From positions 624,501-688,500 of the forward strand of contig JAUKPH010000017.1 in assembly GCA_030549335.1 (NCBI GenBank): DNA of 64,000 bases, given 5' to 3'. The notes below the pieces were generated by a model. That model was not told the DNA's origin, ran no database searches, and worked only from the letters and a program-made list of their open reading frames with translations. This document shows positions 13,736 through 24,946 of the stretch, piece by piece (position 1 is the first letter of the stretch; each line of letters begins with the position of its first letter). Position numbers and translations under genes: made by a program. This DNA comes from Pontederia crassipes. Taxonomy: Eukaryota > Streptophyta > Magnoliopsida > Commelinales > Pontederiaceae.

Positions 13736-16502
13736 TATAACGTCTCGAGATTTTTTTTCTTTTGTCTGCTTAGAAGGTTATCTCGGTGACGTCACTCAAT
13801 TCTATACTTTGACTTTAACCAGTCAACACACTAGTTTACATAAGCGGAAGACTTAAATACAATAATTCTTATAATATGCGAAAGTTATTTACACAATCTC
13901 TAATAAAATGTGGGTTATAGGTCTACAACTATCTAATAGGAGACTCTATCAATGTTCATATCCAATGTGCATATCACCCGTGCGAGGAGCTACCAACCGT
14001 CTCACCATTGCCATCACCATCATCTGTACGGATCCAAGTACAGTGGCAAAGCCTAGTGAGATAAACTCAATACGTAGGGTCACCCATAATAAACAATAAG
14101 AATCATATCAATAACAATTATCATATGAATAATGATAAGCAATATTAATATTATCCTATCTATGCAATCTTAATTATCAATATGCATCATCCATCAGCCA
14201 TAATGATCAATTGACTGAAATCAATAATCTTATCATGCCTTATCGTTAACCATAACGGTTGGCAATAACAATTTCATTATCAATATCGTCAACCATATGG
14301 GCTGCAATCAATTATCTTAATAATCATTCAATCTTTACCTTACTTTACTTTACAACTATAGAGGTTGTAATTTAATAATCTTTTATCATACATCAACCAC
14401 GAAGATTGCAATTCAATTATTCTTTTCGATTAATTATCTCTATATACTTCAATAAAAAAGGATAAATTTTGATTCAATTAATATTAACATTAATAATTCA
14501 ATATCAATCAATCATCCATTTTTATCCTTCAATCATAAAGGTTACAATTATCTTTAATATTTAACAATCAATTATTCTTCTTATACTTCAATCATAAAGG
14601 CTGCTCAATACTTCAACTACGAGGGCTGCTTCAATCACAAGGGTTGCTTCAACCATAAAGGATGCTTTGAGAGCTCTTCTGATTTTAGGTAAATTTTATT
14701 TTTTATCTTGATTAACTTATGACATCTATCTTTACTTTCAATTAAATTTTCTTTTCAATCTTAGATGCACCAGGCATCAATCAATATATTATAGTAATAT
14801 GATCAGATATAACCAATAGCACAATCATCACAATCAAACAATACTTAGTAACTTCAAAATGCCCTTTCCGAACTTCAGAACTCGGGCCAGGTGGAATGGA
14901 ACCTGGGCCGACTCCCCTGGTAAATAAACACTCATTTTCTATAGAACTCAGGCCGGATGGGGTGAAATCCGGGCCGGGTCGATCGATTTCTACATCTATT
15001 TCACTTTGTTCAACATAGTCCGGACGGGGTGGTGTGAAAACTCGGGCCGGATAGGCCTCTGATTTTTCTAAACTCATTCAATATCCAACTCAGATCGGGT
15101 CTGATGTAACTCGGGCTGAGTCACTTTAATTCTTTGATTCGATATCATCTTCATCACGGAACCGGGCCGAGCAAGTCGGCGTCTGGCCCGGATTTTTAAT
15201 AACTTTTTCGTGCCGCGCTCGGGTTACAGAACCCGGGCCGTGCATCTTGCAACCCGGGGTGGATTCTTACGAACTCGGTCCAGATCAATTCGATCATCAT
15301 CCGGATTTCAAGAAATCCGGGCCGAGCCGAGCAGAGCACTGTCACCATCGTAAAGTTGCATTTTCACCACAACTTTCGGCCCTATTTTCTATGCGATTAT
15401 CCATGCAATTTAATTCACAATTCATCCATACAATAATCAATACTTAGTTAAAGGTCCTGAGAGTCCATGTCGCGGAAAATCGACTCCATGGGGATCCCTA
15501 TGTACCTTAAGTTGGTTGAACAACTAACTATGATCCTGTTATCTGTGGACAACACGTACATCGCGACTTTGGTCGATGATTCCTCCCTAGTGACATCCAG
15601 AAATCTTCGGCTACCACTTGGATCTTGTTCTCCTCTATCCGGGCTTCAAAATGATATATCGCACATCCTCTCAAGTGCCTCGATTTGTGACAAAACGAAG
15701 GAAAAAGATGGGACTCTCTTGCAGGAATTTTGTGAAGACAAATTCTACTTTCTAGCAACCCTTTAGGCCTTATTTATAGCTTTCAATTAAGATTTTTTAT
15801 TCCTATTGGACCTTGGACTATTTTTCCATCAATCATGACCATCCATCATTAGTTATCATCTTTTAAATATTCAAATGTAATTAAATCCGAATTTTACTAA
15901 TTATTTCATAATCATACTTATCAAAAGTCTATCTCTAATCAAATTTCTTTTTATCTCTTCCGTAACTTCTCTCAATCAAACTCTATCTCCGCCTTTTATC
16001 AATAACTTAGGTTAACCAAACTATACATTTTTTATATTTTTATTTCTTCCTTTTCTCTAATTTTCGGAATTATTTAATTCCATAATAATTTATCATCTAA
16101 TTTTCGAATTAAAATAATAATAAATATTATTTTAATGGCTGAAATATTTTTAAGTCATAAAACTCTCAATTCTATCATATTTGGGAGTCCTATATACATT
16201 AAACATTCTTTTGGATCTCAAATTAAATTGAAATCCCTAATCTCAATATAATTATGAATTCTACTCCCAATAGAATTTAATCTTTCTTTCTTTTCCTTTT
16301 TTTTCTAATCATACTTTTAATCCTACTTAACTTCTAATTCCTTCTCCGAGTAGGAGTACTTTTTCCTTCTATTCATATTTCTTTTCTAATTATATTCCTA
16401 TTCCTTCTCAAATTTCCCTTTTAATAATCTTCAATTCATCATGGATTATAATTAACTTATAAAATTACTCTATAGCCCTTGATGAAATTTTGGGGTATTA
16501 CA
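13736..16502 (-). mobile_element. Solo LTR, about 2.77 kb, with 5-bp TSD TCACC
   Basis: The block is bounded by TCACC at 13731-13735 and at 16503-16507. Read on the minus strand it begins TGTAATACCCC, and a promoter-like CTATAAATA lies at 15771-15779, about 720 bp in. That gives the layout U3, then a long R-U5, and points to minus orientation. Inside are a GC-rich zone full of CCGGGCCG-like words (14870-15330) and an AT-rich zone with repeated 'CAATCATAAAGG' phrases (14520-14660). No internal retroelement genes adjoin it, so it looks like the remnant left when two LTRs recombined. Sections match the LTR-like sequence at 37500-39990 in the opposite orientation. The length suggests a Ty3/gypsy element with very long LTRs (Tekay/Del-like); that assignment is tentative. 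Confidence 0.75.
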
Positions 16503-16807
16503 TCACCTAAAAAATTTTAGTAAATTAAGTTTCGTCCAAGTGAGGGATGACGTAAAATTATTATTATTTTAGTTAAGCAAGCGCCCCATAATAAAAAAAG
16601 TGCAAACTTCAAATCTTTCCTACAAGAAACTCTTACGAATTTACCTCTTAGAAATAGTAGGACATACAACATAAATCTCAATAAAATCATGCAAACTATT
16701 CAAATCAATGTTCTCCAAAAAATTTAGGGTTGTTTAGAACCCCGAAGATGAATGGATTTACCTTATTATTCAAACTGGTCTGCTATATACTATCCCATGC
16801 AATTGGA

Positions 16808-17501
16808 GGATAAATTTCATCAACTACTATTCAACTTTGAGTATTTTCTCAACGTTATCATCCAACTTAATTTTGTAACAGGCCTTCATTTTTTAACTTA
16901 TTTCACAACTATCCTTCTAGCCTCTGATTAACAATTTTTCGATCGCACTATTGACATGATAATTTTCTCTCTCCTCCATGCAACCAATTGTTCGACATGC
17001 CATAATTAAAAAATAAAAGATACTAAAAAATAAAAAATAAAACAATAGTGGAAAAGTGGGCAGTCGTCCGGAGATCATCGTAGAAGGGGAACCCCTACTT
17101 AGTGAGCACAATCACAGAATGGGAGGAGGGGGCGACTCCCCCCCACCCCTTCTTATGCGCCTACACTGACGAGCGCAGTCGCAGAATTGGGGAGGGGGTG
17201 AATGCCCCTCTATGCCTGTGCCGACGAGCATAGTCCCAGAATGGGGGATGACCCCCGCACCTGCACCGACAGCGTAATCACAGAAGGGGGGGGCACCCAT
17301 TTTTTTTTATTTTTTTAATGGAGGAGAGAGAAAATTACTCATGGGCGTCACGTTGATAGTACGATCGAAAAATCACTAATCGGAGATCAAAAGGGTAGTT
17401 GGTGAAATAATTTAAAAGATAGAGGACAACCATGTTACAAAGTGAAGTTTGAATATAACGTTGAAACATCAAAGTTGAAGGACATTTAATGAAATTTATC
17501 C
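16808..17501. mobile_element. Long-TIR Mutator-like element with GC-rich core
   Basis: About 170-180 bp at each end are imperfect inverted repeats, starting GGATAAATTTCAT at left and ending ATGAAATTTATCC at right, and sharing inner words such as TTTTTCGATCG and AATTTTCTCTCTCC. Flanks TGCAATTGGA (16798-16807) and TACACTTGGA (17502-17511) match at 8 of 10 positions, consistent with a Mutator-type duplication. The 250-bp middle is rich in CCCCC/GGGGG and holds three diverged copies of 'ATCACAGAATGGG'. No transposase is encoded. Confidence 0.75.
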
Positions 17502-17511
17502 TACACTTGGA

Positions 17512-19780
17512 CTATTAATTATTTGAGATTATTTGATACAACAAGTCTACCTTGGTGAGAACTTTCAAATGACACAATTCTTGATGATATGTGATGGTGA
17601 AAGTGTAAGGTATATGCCAAGATTGAAAAGTTGGGCTCTTTCATATCTAAAGAATTAAGATTATAAGGAACTAAATGGTTATAATTCTCTTATTAACTCT
17701 TTTATCTAGTGACTTCTGTCATCATTCAAGAATCTAGCTCAATTAAGAAAACATTGTTAAAACTCCAAAATATATATTTTTTGTGTTTATCTCTCATCCT
17801 AAATTCATAAGAAATCTAATTATCACATGTCATATCTTGTTCAAACCATAAGAAAAACATAGCAAGCGAGCTCTTTTTAGTTGTGCTAATCGATTCTAAC
17901 ACATCTCATAACTGCCACCATCAAAAGCATAGACAAGAAGCTTCCGAAGAAGCATTCAAATTGCATTGTTGATGGGAATAAGCTCTTCATATTCAACTAC
18001 AGTGCCTGACACATTATACTCTCTTAACCTCAATGGATCAACAACTATATGTGAGTGGCGCAAAGTTTGCAGCATCATTCACAATGTATTCAAAGGTGAC
18101 ATGTTTGATGATGAGAAGAGGACAATGCTTGCATGTAGGAGGGTGATAGTCGAAAGAATGAAGAAGAACCATGACACCACTAAGGAATGTAATTTAGACT
18201 TGCTCTAAAGAAATGCACAATCTCTACAAATTTATTATATCAAGAACTGATGTCATTCATTTGACGAGACTACCTTTTGCAAATTTCCTTTCAAAATTTT
18301 TTTGTTTCATAATATTATAGGTTGTATTTTTAGTTCATATAGTTTATGTGTATCATGTTCAATACATTTGAGGGAATAATATTATTTATGAACAATTTTA
18401 TATTTTGTTATTCTCATAAAAAGTTTATATTTTAAAGCTTAAATTATTAGGAAAGACTATAACTCCTCATTTCGAAAACGAGTGAAACAAATAGCTATTC
18501 CCTCCTACAATGGCTAAGGTGGAGGACAAAGAAGAAGAGGAAGCTAAAGGAGGCAAGGAGATGACAATGATGAATTAGGACAGTGTGACTTGCAGCAACA
18601 ACACAGAGAGGCGAGGTAGCAACTTCATTGGCAGCGAAGTCGCATCAATGGCAGTGGAAACGAGGCACAAATGATGAACTACGGCAGCAGAGGCAAGGCT
18701 ATAGCACCAATCTGGGGCAGAAGCAAGGACGAAAAATGCAGATCGCAAAGTGAACTTGGGTTGTTCAAACGATGCAACAAAGTTTTCATCAACGATCACA
18801 ATTCGACGATGACCCATACACATGGAGAGATATTTGTCCTTACCCCCAAGGAAAAAATGAAGACGAATAAAGTGTCATGTAGAGTTGGAATTCGAGGATC
18901 CTACCCGACCCAAATTGAACCGAAGCATACCTGACCATTTGCGAGTCGGGAACAGCTTCTGATTTTCCCAACCCGGCATGAATTGACCCAACCAGCTCAC
19001 TTGATAACGGATCAACCCGTTGACCATCGGTGTCCATAGCCCACTACTCGGCATCCTTTGTCGTCTATAGTTCACTACTCGACATCCATAGTTTATTGAA
19101 GGTTAGGGCAAACCACAAACGATACCGGTGAGATGAGACCACCGGTGAGATGACGTTGAAAGCTGAAAGGCTATCCTCGGCCTTGATCTTTGACCTCCTC
19201 CTCCAGCTCGTGTCTGCATTGTCAACGACGAGGAGAAAGGTGCTCCCTCCTTTCCCCCTCTCTCCGCAAAATCGCTCTCGCCCCGTGGGAAAGTCTCGAC
19301 CATCCCCTTGCCCTTCGTGAATGTGTGCCGCCACCGCCGTTGAAGAAAATGCCTTGGATCACTCAGCTCTATTGATCTCTAACCGAAACGCACTCAGCTC
19401 TGTTGAAAGGGAACGTCTTCTCCCCTGCCCTCATCCTCGAGCAATATTTCCATGGATCTCTCCTCTCTTTCCTACTAGAAGTTTGACAACTTTACAGTCG
19501 AGCAAACCAAGCTCCACACCACCAAGCACTAGCCTCGGCACCTCACCCCTCTCCCTTCACATGTCTATTTCCACTTCCAATTTATCCTTCTTCTTTTCTT
19601 TTTCTTTTTTTATTTTTTTGTGTGATTCTTGCATAATGTTTGTTCTTCTTTAGTTCTTTTTCTTGGTTGATATGCATTATCCAGCGTGCTGAATATAGTA
19701 TTTAGAATTATGGATGTTGAGTCTTTCTTGAATCCTAGAGTCTTTTGTTATAGTTACATAGTGGGATAATTGAAATTACA
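17512..19780. other. Intergenic DNA, no gene supported
   Basis: A short open frame at 17966-18208 and GC-richer stretches at 18500-19450 do not resemble known proteins. A few GACCC/CCCGACC words at 18900-19020 may be remnants of the hAT-type MITE family seen elsewhere in the window. Confidence 0.4.
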
Positions 19781-19781
19781 G

Positions 19782-19901
19782 GAGAGGTTCAAGCTTCTAA
19801 AAGCTAAAGATAATCAATCTGCTCTTCACATGATTTCTTTTACTGCCCCTAAAATTAGACTGTTGTACAACTTGGCGATTGAAGGAAGCAAAAAAATGAA
19901 G
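19782..19901 (+). pseudogene. Orphan exon resembling phytochromobilin synthase (HY2)
   Basis: A 120-bp open block (40 codons) sits between an acceptor TTACAG and a donor GTAACA. It reads ERFKLLKAKDNQS, then LHMISFTAPKIRLLYNLAIE. From memory this resembles the N-terminal third of HY2, the ferredoxin-dependent bilin reductase that makes the phytochrome chromophore, in the part just before 'DFAAF..PEYDLPIFCANAF'. I cannot find that next exon within 1 kb, nor the rest of the enzyme anywhere in the window. It is therefore most likely a gene fragment, perhaps carried by a transposon. The identification rests on recalled family sequence and should be treated as a hypothesis. Confidence 0.45.
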
Positions 19902-20712
19902 GTAACACACTCTTGTGCTTCTATCATGACATTTTTTTGGCAGCCAGGATTAGAATTAGATGTTTAATTTGTATTCTGTATTTTGTAAGATGTTTAATTT
20001 GTGACTGTTGCATGTCATGTTGATAATAAGCTTCAAAATTTTGTTTTAACTTTCCTCTTGGTGTGAAATCTCTGTCTAATCTAGCTAGTGATACATGGGG
20101 AATGTACTTTTTTTTCCACATTTTCATACGGTTTATATTTTCTCAAACTTGTAATTATAACTAGAGCTTGCTTTTACCATCATTTCAAGTTTTAACTTTG
20201 GAGAAGCAACATTTATGTGACCTTATTATACTTTCTTTCTGTTTTCATTGCTTCCAATTTGTTTTAGCTTTGAACTAGTAATCAAACCATTTGTCAACTT
20301 TTGCTTCTTTTCATTGAATCTAGAAAATTTATGCAAATTATGGGGTCATGTTTCGTTGCACTTCCACCTCCAGAATTGCATTTTCATCTGGTTCATCACC
20401 TGTTGAAGGAACATACCATGCAGGAAGTAGATTATAAAGTAAATGTCACTAGCCCACTGTACTTGTAAGTTGTAATCTCATGGTAGATTATAAGGCAAAT
20501 TATGCTTATAAAGCATATTAGTAGACTTGATTCACTTGAAGAAAGAAGCACATTTTTTGACGACATTATAATTGTCCCGTAAATAGATTATGGATAATTA
20601 TTTATATATATGCAGAAATTCCAATTTATTTATATATGTAGAAACTCACATATTTTTAACAATTCTCAAGTCAATTTGGTATTCCATTATGCATCAAATG
20701 AATGAAAAAAAG
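19902..20712. other. Intergenic DNA after the HY2-like exon
   Basis: No further exon of the HY2-like gene was recognised. An open stretch near 20325-20445, preceded by an AG, does not match any family I know. Confidence 0.35.
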
Positions 20713-20855
20713 GGGAGCCGATACCCGACCCGAATAGGGCTGGGTCGGGTTGGTTTGGATCCTTGGGTCGGATCCTCTAAGAATCCGACCCAACCAGACC
20801 CAATCTCTTTAGATCGGATTGGGCCAGGTTTGGATCACGACTCGTGAACAACCTT
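20713..20855. mobile_element. Degraded hAT-type MITE fragment (GGGTC-rich)
   Basis: About 140 bp carry the same GACCC/GGGTCGG pentamers and a terminal CTCGTGAACA like the right end of the 38173 copy. The AT-rich centre of the family is missing. No target duplication was found. Confidence 0.45.
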
Positions 20856-21074
20856 TTGTGATGGGCGATGGGAATATTTCTTTTTTCATTTTTGACGCAG
20901 TACTTAATGGATAAATAAAAATATGAAGTCATTTTTCTTTCAATTTGAAACAACTTCACAATTTTTAATTTACTATTTCTTAAAATATGGATTCAAATAT
21001 AAAACTGTGCATTAGTTTGACTTCTTAACCTATTTTGAATCCTTATCTCTAACAAACTTGAATACTAGTTTTTA

Positions 21075-22264
21075 GGATAAGTTTCGCTAAATTTCATTCT
21101 ACTTATCCGTTTTCTCATAGCTACCCTCCAACTTCTTCTAACTTCATTCATCTTTTAACTTATTTCACTAAGTACCATTTCAATCGAGAATAACCAATTT
21201 TTTTATTGTTTCGCTAACGTTACATCTCATTTTAAAATTATAATTATATAAAATATTAAACTAATATAAAAATTAAAAAAAGAAAAGAAAAGAGAGAATG
21301 ACATCCCTCTCCCTCCGACCATAAGAGGGAGCCACCCCCTCTCTCCCTCCATCTTTTAACTTATTTTACTAAATACCCTTTCAGTCGAGAATAACCAATT
21401 TTTTAATTATTTCGTTGATGTTACATATCATTTTACAATTATAATTATATAAAATATTAAACCAATATAAAAATTAAAATAGAAAAGAAAAGAGGGAACG
21501 ACGTCCCTCTCCCTCCGACCATCAGAGGGAGCCGCTCCCCTCCCCCTCCTATGTGCAAAGGGGGAGGGGTCGAACAGTTTCATTCTTTTTTTCTGTAACT
21601 CAAACAAAAAAAGGGGGGAGACAAAATAATTAAGCACCCTACCACTACATCACAACAAACAATACATAATGGAATGACACTAAATGCAATTAAGAGGGGC
21701 CAACGTCAAGGTTTAATCACAAAATTTGTATATTAATATATAGAGTTAAAAAAATTAAAATTTGAGGGGGGTCAGGGCCCCCCTCACCCACAACGTGGGT
21801 CCGCCCCCGCCCCCTCCCCTTTGCACACACGCAGAGGAGGGGCACCCCCTCCCCTCTTGTGTGTGCATGGACAACGCCGGAGGGGGCGCCCCTCCTCCTC
21901 ATCTGCGTGCAGTGGCACCGCACCCCCTCCTCTTTAGCGTCGGAGATGAAAGGGGAAGGGGGCAGTCGCTTCCTCCCCCTCTCCCTCCGGTCGTCTGATT
22001 GCCAGCTGGCGACGGACGAAGGGAGAGGGAGCATGTTGTCCCCTCTTTTCTTTTTTAATTTTTATATTATTTTTACATTAGTTTAATTAATATTTTACAT
22101 ATTTTTTAATTTAAAATAAGATGTCACATCAATAAAATGATCGAAAATTTGATTATTTCTAATCAAAAGAGTATTTAGTGAAATAAGTTAAAATAAAGAT
22201 CTGATTATAAAGTGAAGTTGAAAGGTACCAATAAAATATCGTCAAAGTTAGAGGATATTTACCC
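21075..22264. mobile_element. Long-TIR Mutator-like element, second copy
   Basis: The left arm (GGATAAGTTT..., with TTTTAACTTATTTCACTAA and a run CGAGAATAACCAATTTTT) is mirrored by the right arm (TCTAATCAAAAGAGTATTTAGTGAAATAAG...), as in the element at 16808. Flanks TAGTTTTTA (21066-21074) and TATTTTTTA (22265-22273) match at 8 of 9. The core (21500-22030) is strikingly GC-rich with GGGGAGGGGG-like runs and shares this style with the other copy. Part of the left arm is tandemly duplicated. There is no transposase. Confidence 0.7.
21149..21550. repeat. Tandem duplication of a 201-bp unit within the MULE arm
   Basis: A unit starting CATCTTTTAACTTATTT at 21149 recurs at 21350. Both copies continue through the CGAGAATAACC, AATTATAATTATATAAAATATTAAA and CCCTCTCCCTCCGACCAT words, with scattered differences. 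Confidence 0.75.
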
Positions 22265-22753
22265 TATTTTTTAAATATTAAGTAGTGTGCAACTAATATT
22301 TTTATAATCAATATGCAATCAAATCAATTTAGATCATTAGACGATGATTATATGATTGGGATTCAAAATTAGATGCTAATTTGTTAAACTTGATTTCAAT
22401 ATCATGCAATCGATCCATATTTGTTAAATGTATTTTGATCGTACAATTTCTGTTTACGTATTATTTGAATATAATCATAATTTATACATCTAATAACTCT
22501 TCAACTACCTATGCATTTATGTTTGTCTGGCCCTTTAGCACATTTATGGTTTTTTTAGACAAAAAAAATAACAGGTCTAAAGAATTAAACAATCTGTGAC
22601 ACGTTACAATGTTTCATAGGTTCATCAGGGTCCTGATCTGTTGCCATATGCGTCGCACTTTTTATGCCGACCCAGACCGCCCACGGGCATAAAATTAAAA
22701 TACATATGACCTTGTGAATCGACCACATCATTTTCACTGTCCATTGTCGCCAC

Positions 22754-22825
22754 CTCTCTCTCTCTTCCCCCGTTGAAAAACTAAGAACTCCATATGGATC
22801 AGCACTCACTCACTCTCTCTCTCTC

Positions 22826-22859
<34 letters not shown>

Positions 22860-22893
22860 TTAAAAAAATAAGAACTCCATATGGATCAGCACT
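22754..22893. repeat. Tandem duplication around a 32-base poly-C run
   Basis: The segment (CT)n-CCCCC-GTTGAAAAA-CTAAGAACTCCATATGGATCAGCACT (22754-22806) is repeated at 22813-22893. In the second copy the C tract has grown to 32 bases (22827-22858). Such a run is prone to slippage and to sequencing or assembly error. Confidence 0.8.
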
Positions 22894-24946
22894 ACTATGC
22901 ATACATTACACTTGTACTTCCGAGCATCGGAGTGTGCTTATATGAGTATATGTTTCTTCTAGCTACCTTTTGTTAATTAGGATCTCCGAGTTGTCATTGG
23001 AATGGCAATAAAAAAAGTTCCTTGACCCTTGTTACTAATGTAAGGCCAAATTCCCACCAGCTAGAGGAACGTTACGTTATGAATGTCACTTTGCCAAATA
23101 ATGAATGGTGCCAAACAAATAAAAAATCTGTCCACTTCTCCTTTGGCTAACAAAAGGATCGCAATCTAAAATAGAAACAGAAGTATATATTGTAGGGAAA
23201 TAACAAGGCTAACACAGAGTGAAACATGGCGAGAATAAGAATGTTTTATTCTCCTCCTCGTGGGGGCGCTTTCGGTGCGAGAACAAAAGCAAAAGTAATG
23301 TTTTGCAGTTCAACATGGCGAGAATAAAATCATGATGTTTCAGAACTTAGAAGCAGCGAGAACAATCGGCTCTTGCTTGCAATAGAAATGTGATTGGTAT
23401 TCCTACTTTTGTTTCTCCAAATATTTCTTCTAAATAGTTAAATAGGAAATTAAATATCTAACTAAAAATTTTCATTAATTATTATAGCATTACTGCTATT
23501 GAATTATTATGTACTTACAAAAATATCATAAAAATTTATTCTTCATTACTTTTATGTTGTTTAGTATAATTACAGTGATATAGATTATATTATATTAATT
23601 AAATTACTATGTGTTTATTTTATTAATGGAATTCTATATTAAATAAAAAATGGCCTACTAGTAGTAATAAATATAATATATATATATATATATATATCAT
23701 TAGTGTTGTATTATGAGTTTTTTAATAAATTTATTTAGTTATATGGGTTAAGAAGCATATAACTCACCTACATGATTTCAGGATCATGCGAAAAATTACA
23801 TCAAATACGCTTCAACTTTGACGTTCGTCCAGCAAGGCCCGCCTTTACTCTTCACCGCCCTCCTCTTCTCCCTCCGGTGTCCAACGAGAATGTCGGAGAG
23901 AGACATAATATTTTTTAATATTTTTATTTTTTATTAATTTGTTGACGTGACGATGTCACGTTGAACGCTTTCCTGCATGTCGGAGATGCTCGCTATGTTA
24001 GCGGACCGATTGGAAAATCGGATATTTCCGATCGGAAGGACATTTCGTGCAATAAGTCGAATAAAGAGCATTCGTGTTACAAAGTGAAATTAAAGAGTAT
24101 CATTGAGCAAACGTCAAAATTTGAATATTTAGTGTATTTTTTCTGGGATCATGCATGTAAAATATGGATCATAGAAATTTCTTTCAGACGATCCCGTGAT
24201 AGTGTGTGTATAAGTGCGTTACACATTTTTTTTCCTATTTTCATTTCAATCAAATATCAAACCGTTCTGAGAAGATCACTATTCAACAATAATTTAATGG
24301 GCACCAAGTTTAACTTTAACTTACATAATTTTGAATCTATTCGTCCATAAATTTTCTAGTCAACAATGCCATAGCACATATATTCTGTATGAATTTTAAG
24401 TATATCTTCCATAAATCATAAAAAATATATTACATAACGAAAATACAGAGCAAAAACCAAACAAAATTGATTCATTGAAACAGATCGACCTGGTAGATAC
24501 CAAAGAATTGTGTTTTCCTCACAAGTTTATAAAAAATGCTCATAGGAAAAAAAAACAAACGAACTATTACAGACATCACCACGATAAAAACAAAAGTTAC
24601 AGAATGACCCGTCCAATTACTGATTTACTTGTAGTTAGCTAGAATACTTTTCATTTATTTTCATACTTGATATTACTTTATTGCTCTCTTTATTAATCGA
24701 TTTTGTTTTATCAGTAACATATTTCGTCGGACGGAGGCCACCAGGCCCACCACAAGTATCACACTGGAACAGGAGCGAATCGGATCATCAGCCACCAAGA
24801 AGCTAGAGCAGGAAGGACACACAGTAAAGCTTGATCAACAAGTGAAATATTACTTCATAGTTTACAACAAGAGACAATATCCTACTATATACACAGCTAT
24901 CTTCCGACTAAAATCTATTGAGCTATTATTGTCTCCAAGGCTTTGT
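22894..24946. other. Intergenic DNA and 3' flank of the bZIP gene
   Basis: No gene recognised. AACATGGCGAGAATAA occurs twice (near 23223 and 23312), and an (AT)n run lies at about 23676-23697. The part near 24947 should contain the 3' UTR of the minus-strand bZIP gene. Confidence 0.4.

Noticed and set aside
17966-18208. 80-residue plus-strand open frame
   Set aside because: No recognised family, no splice or promoter context; could be chance in AT-rich DNA.
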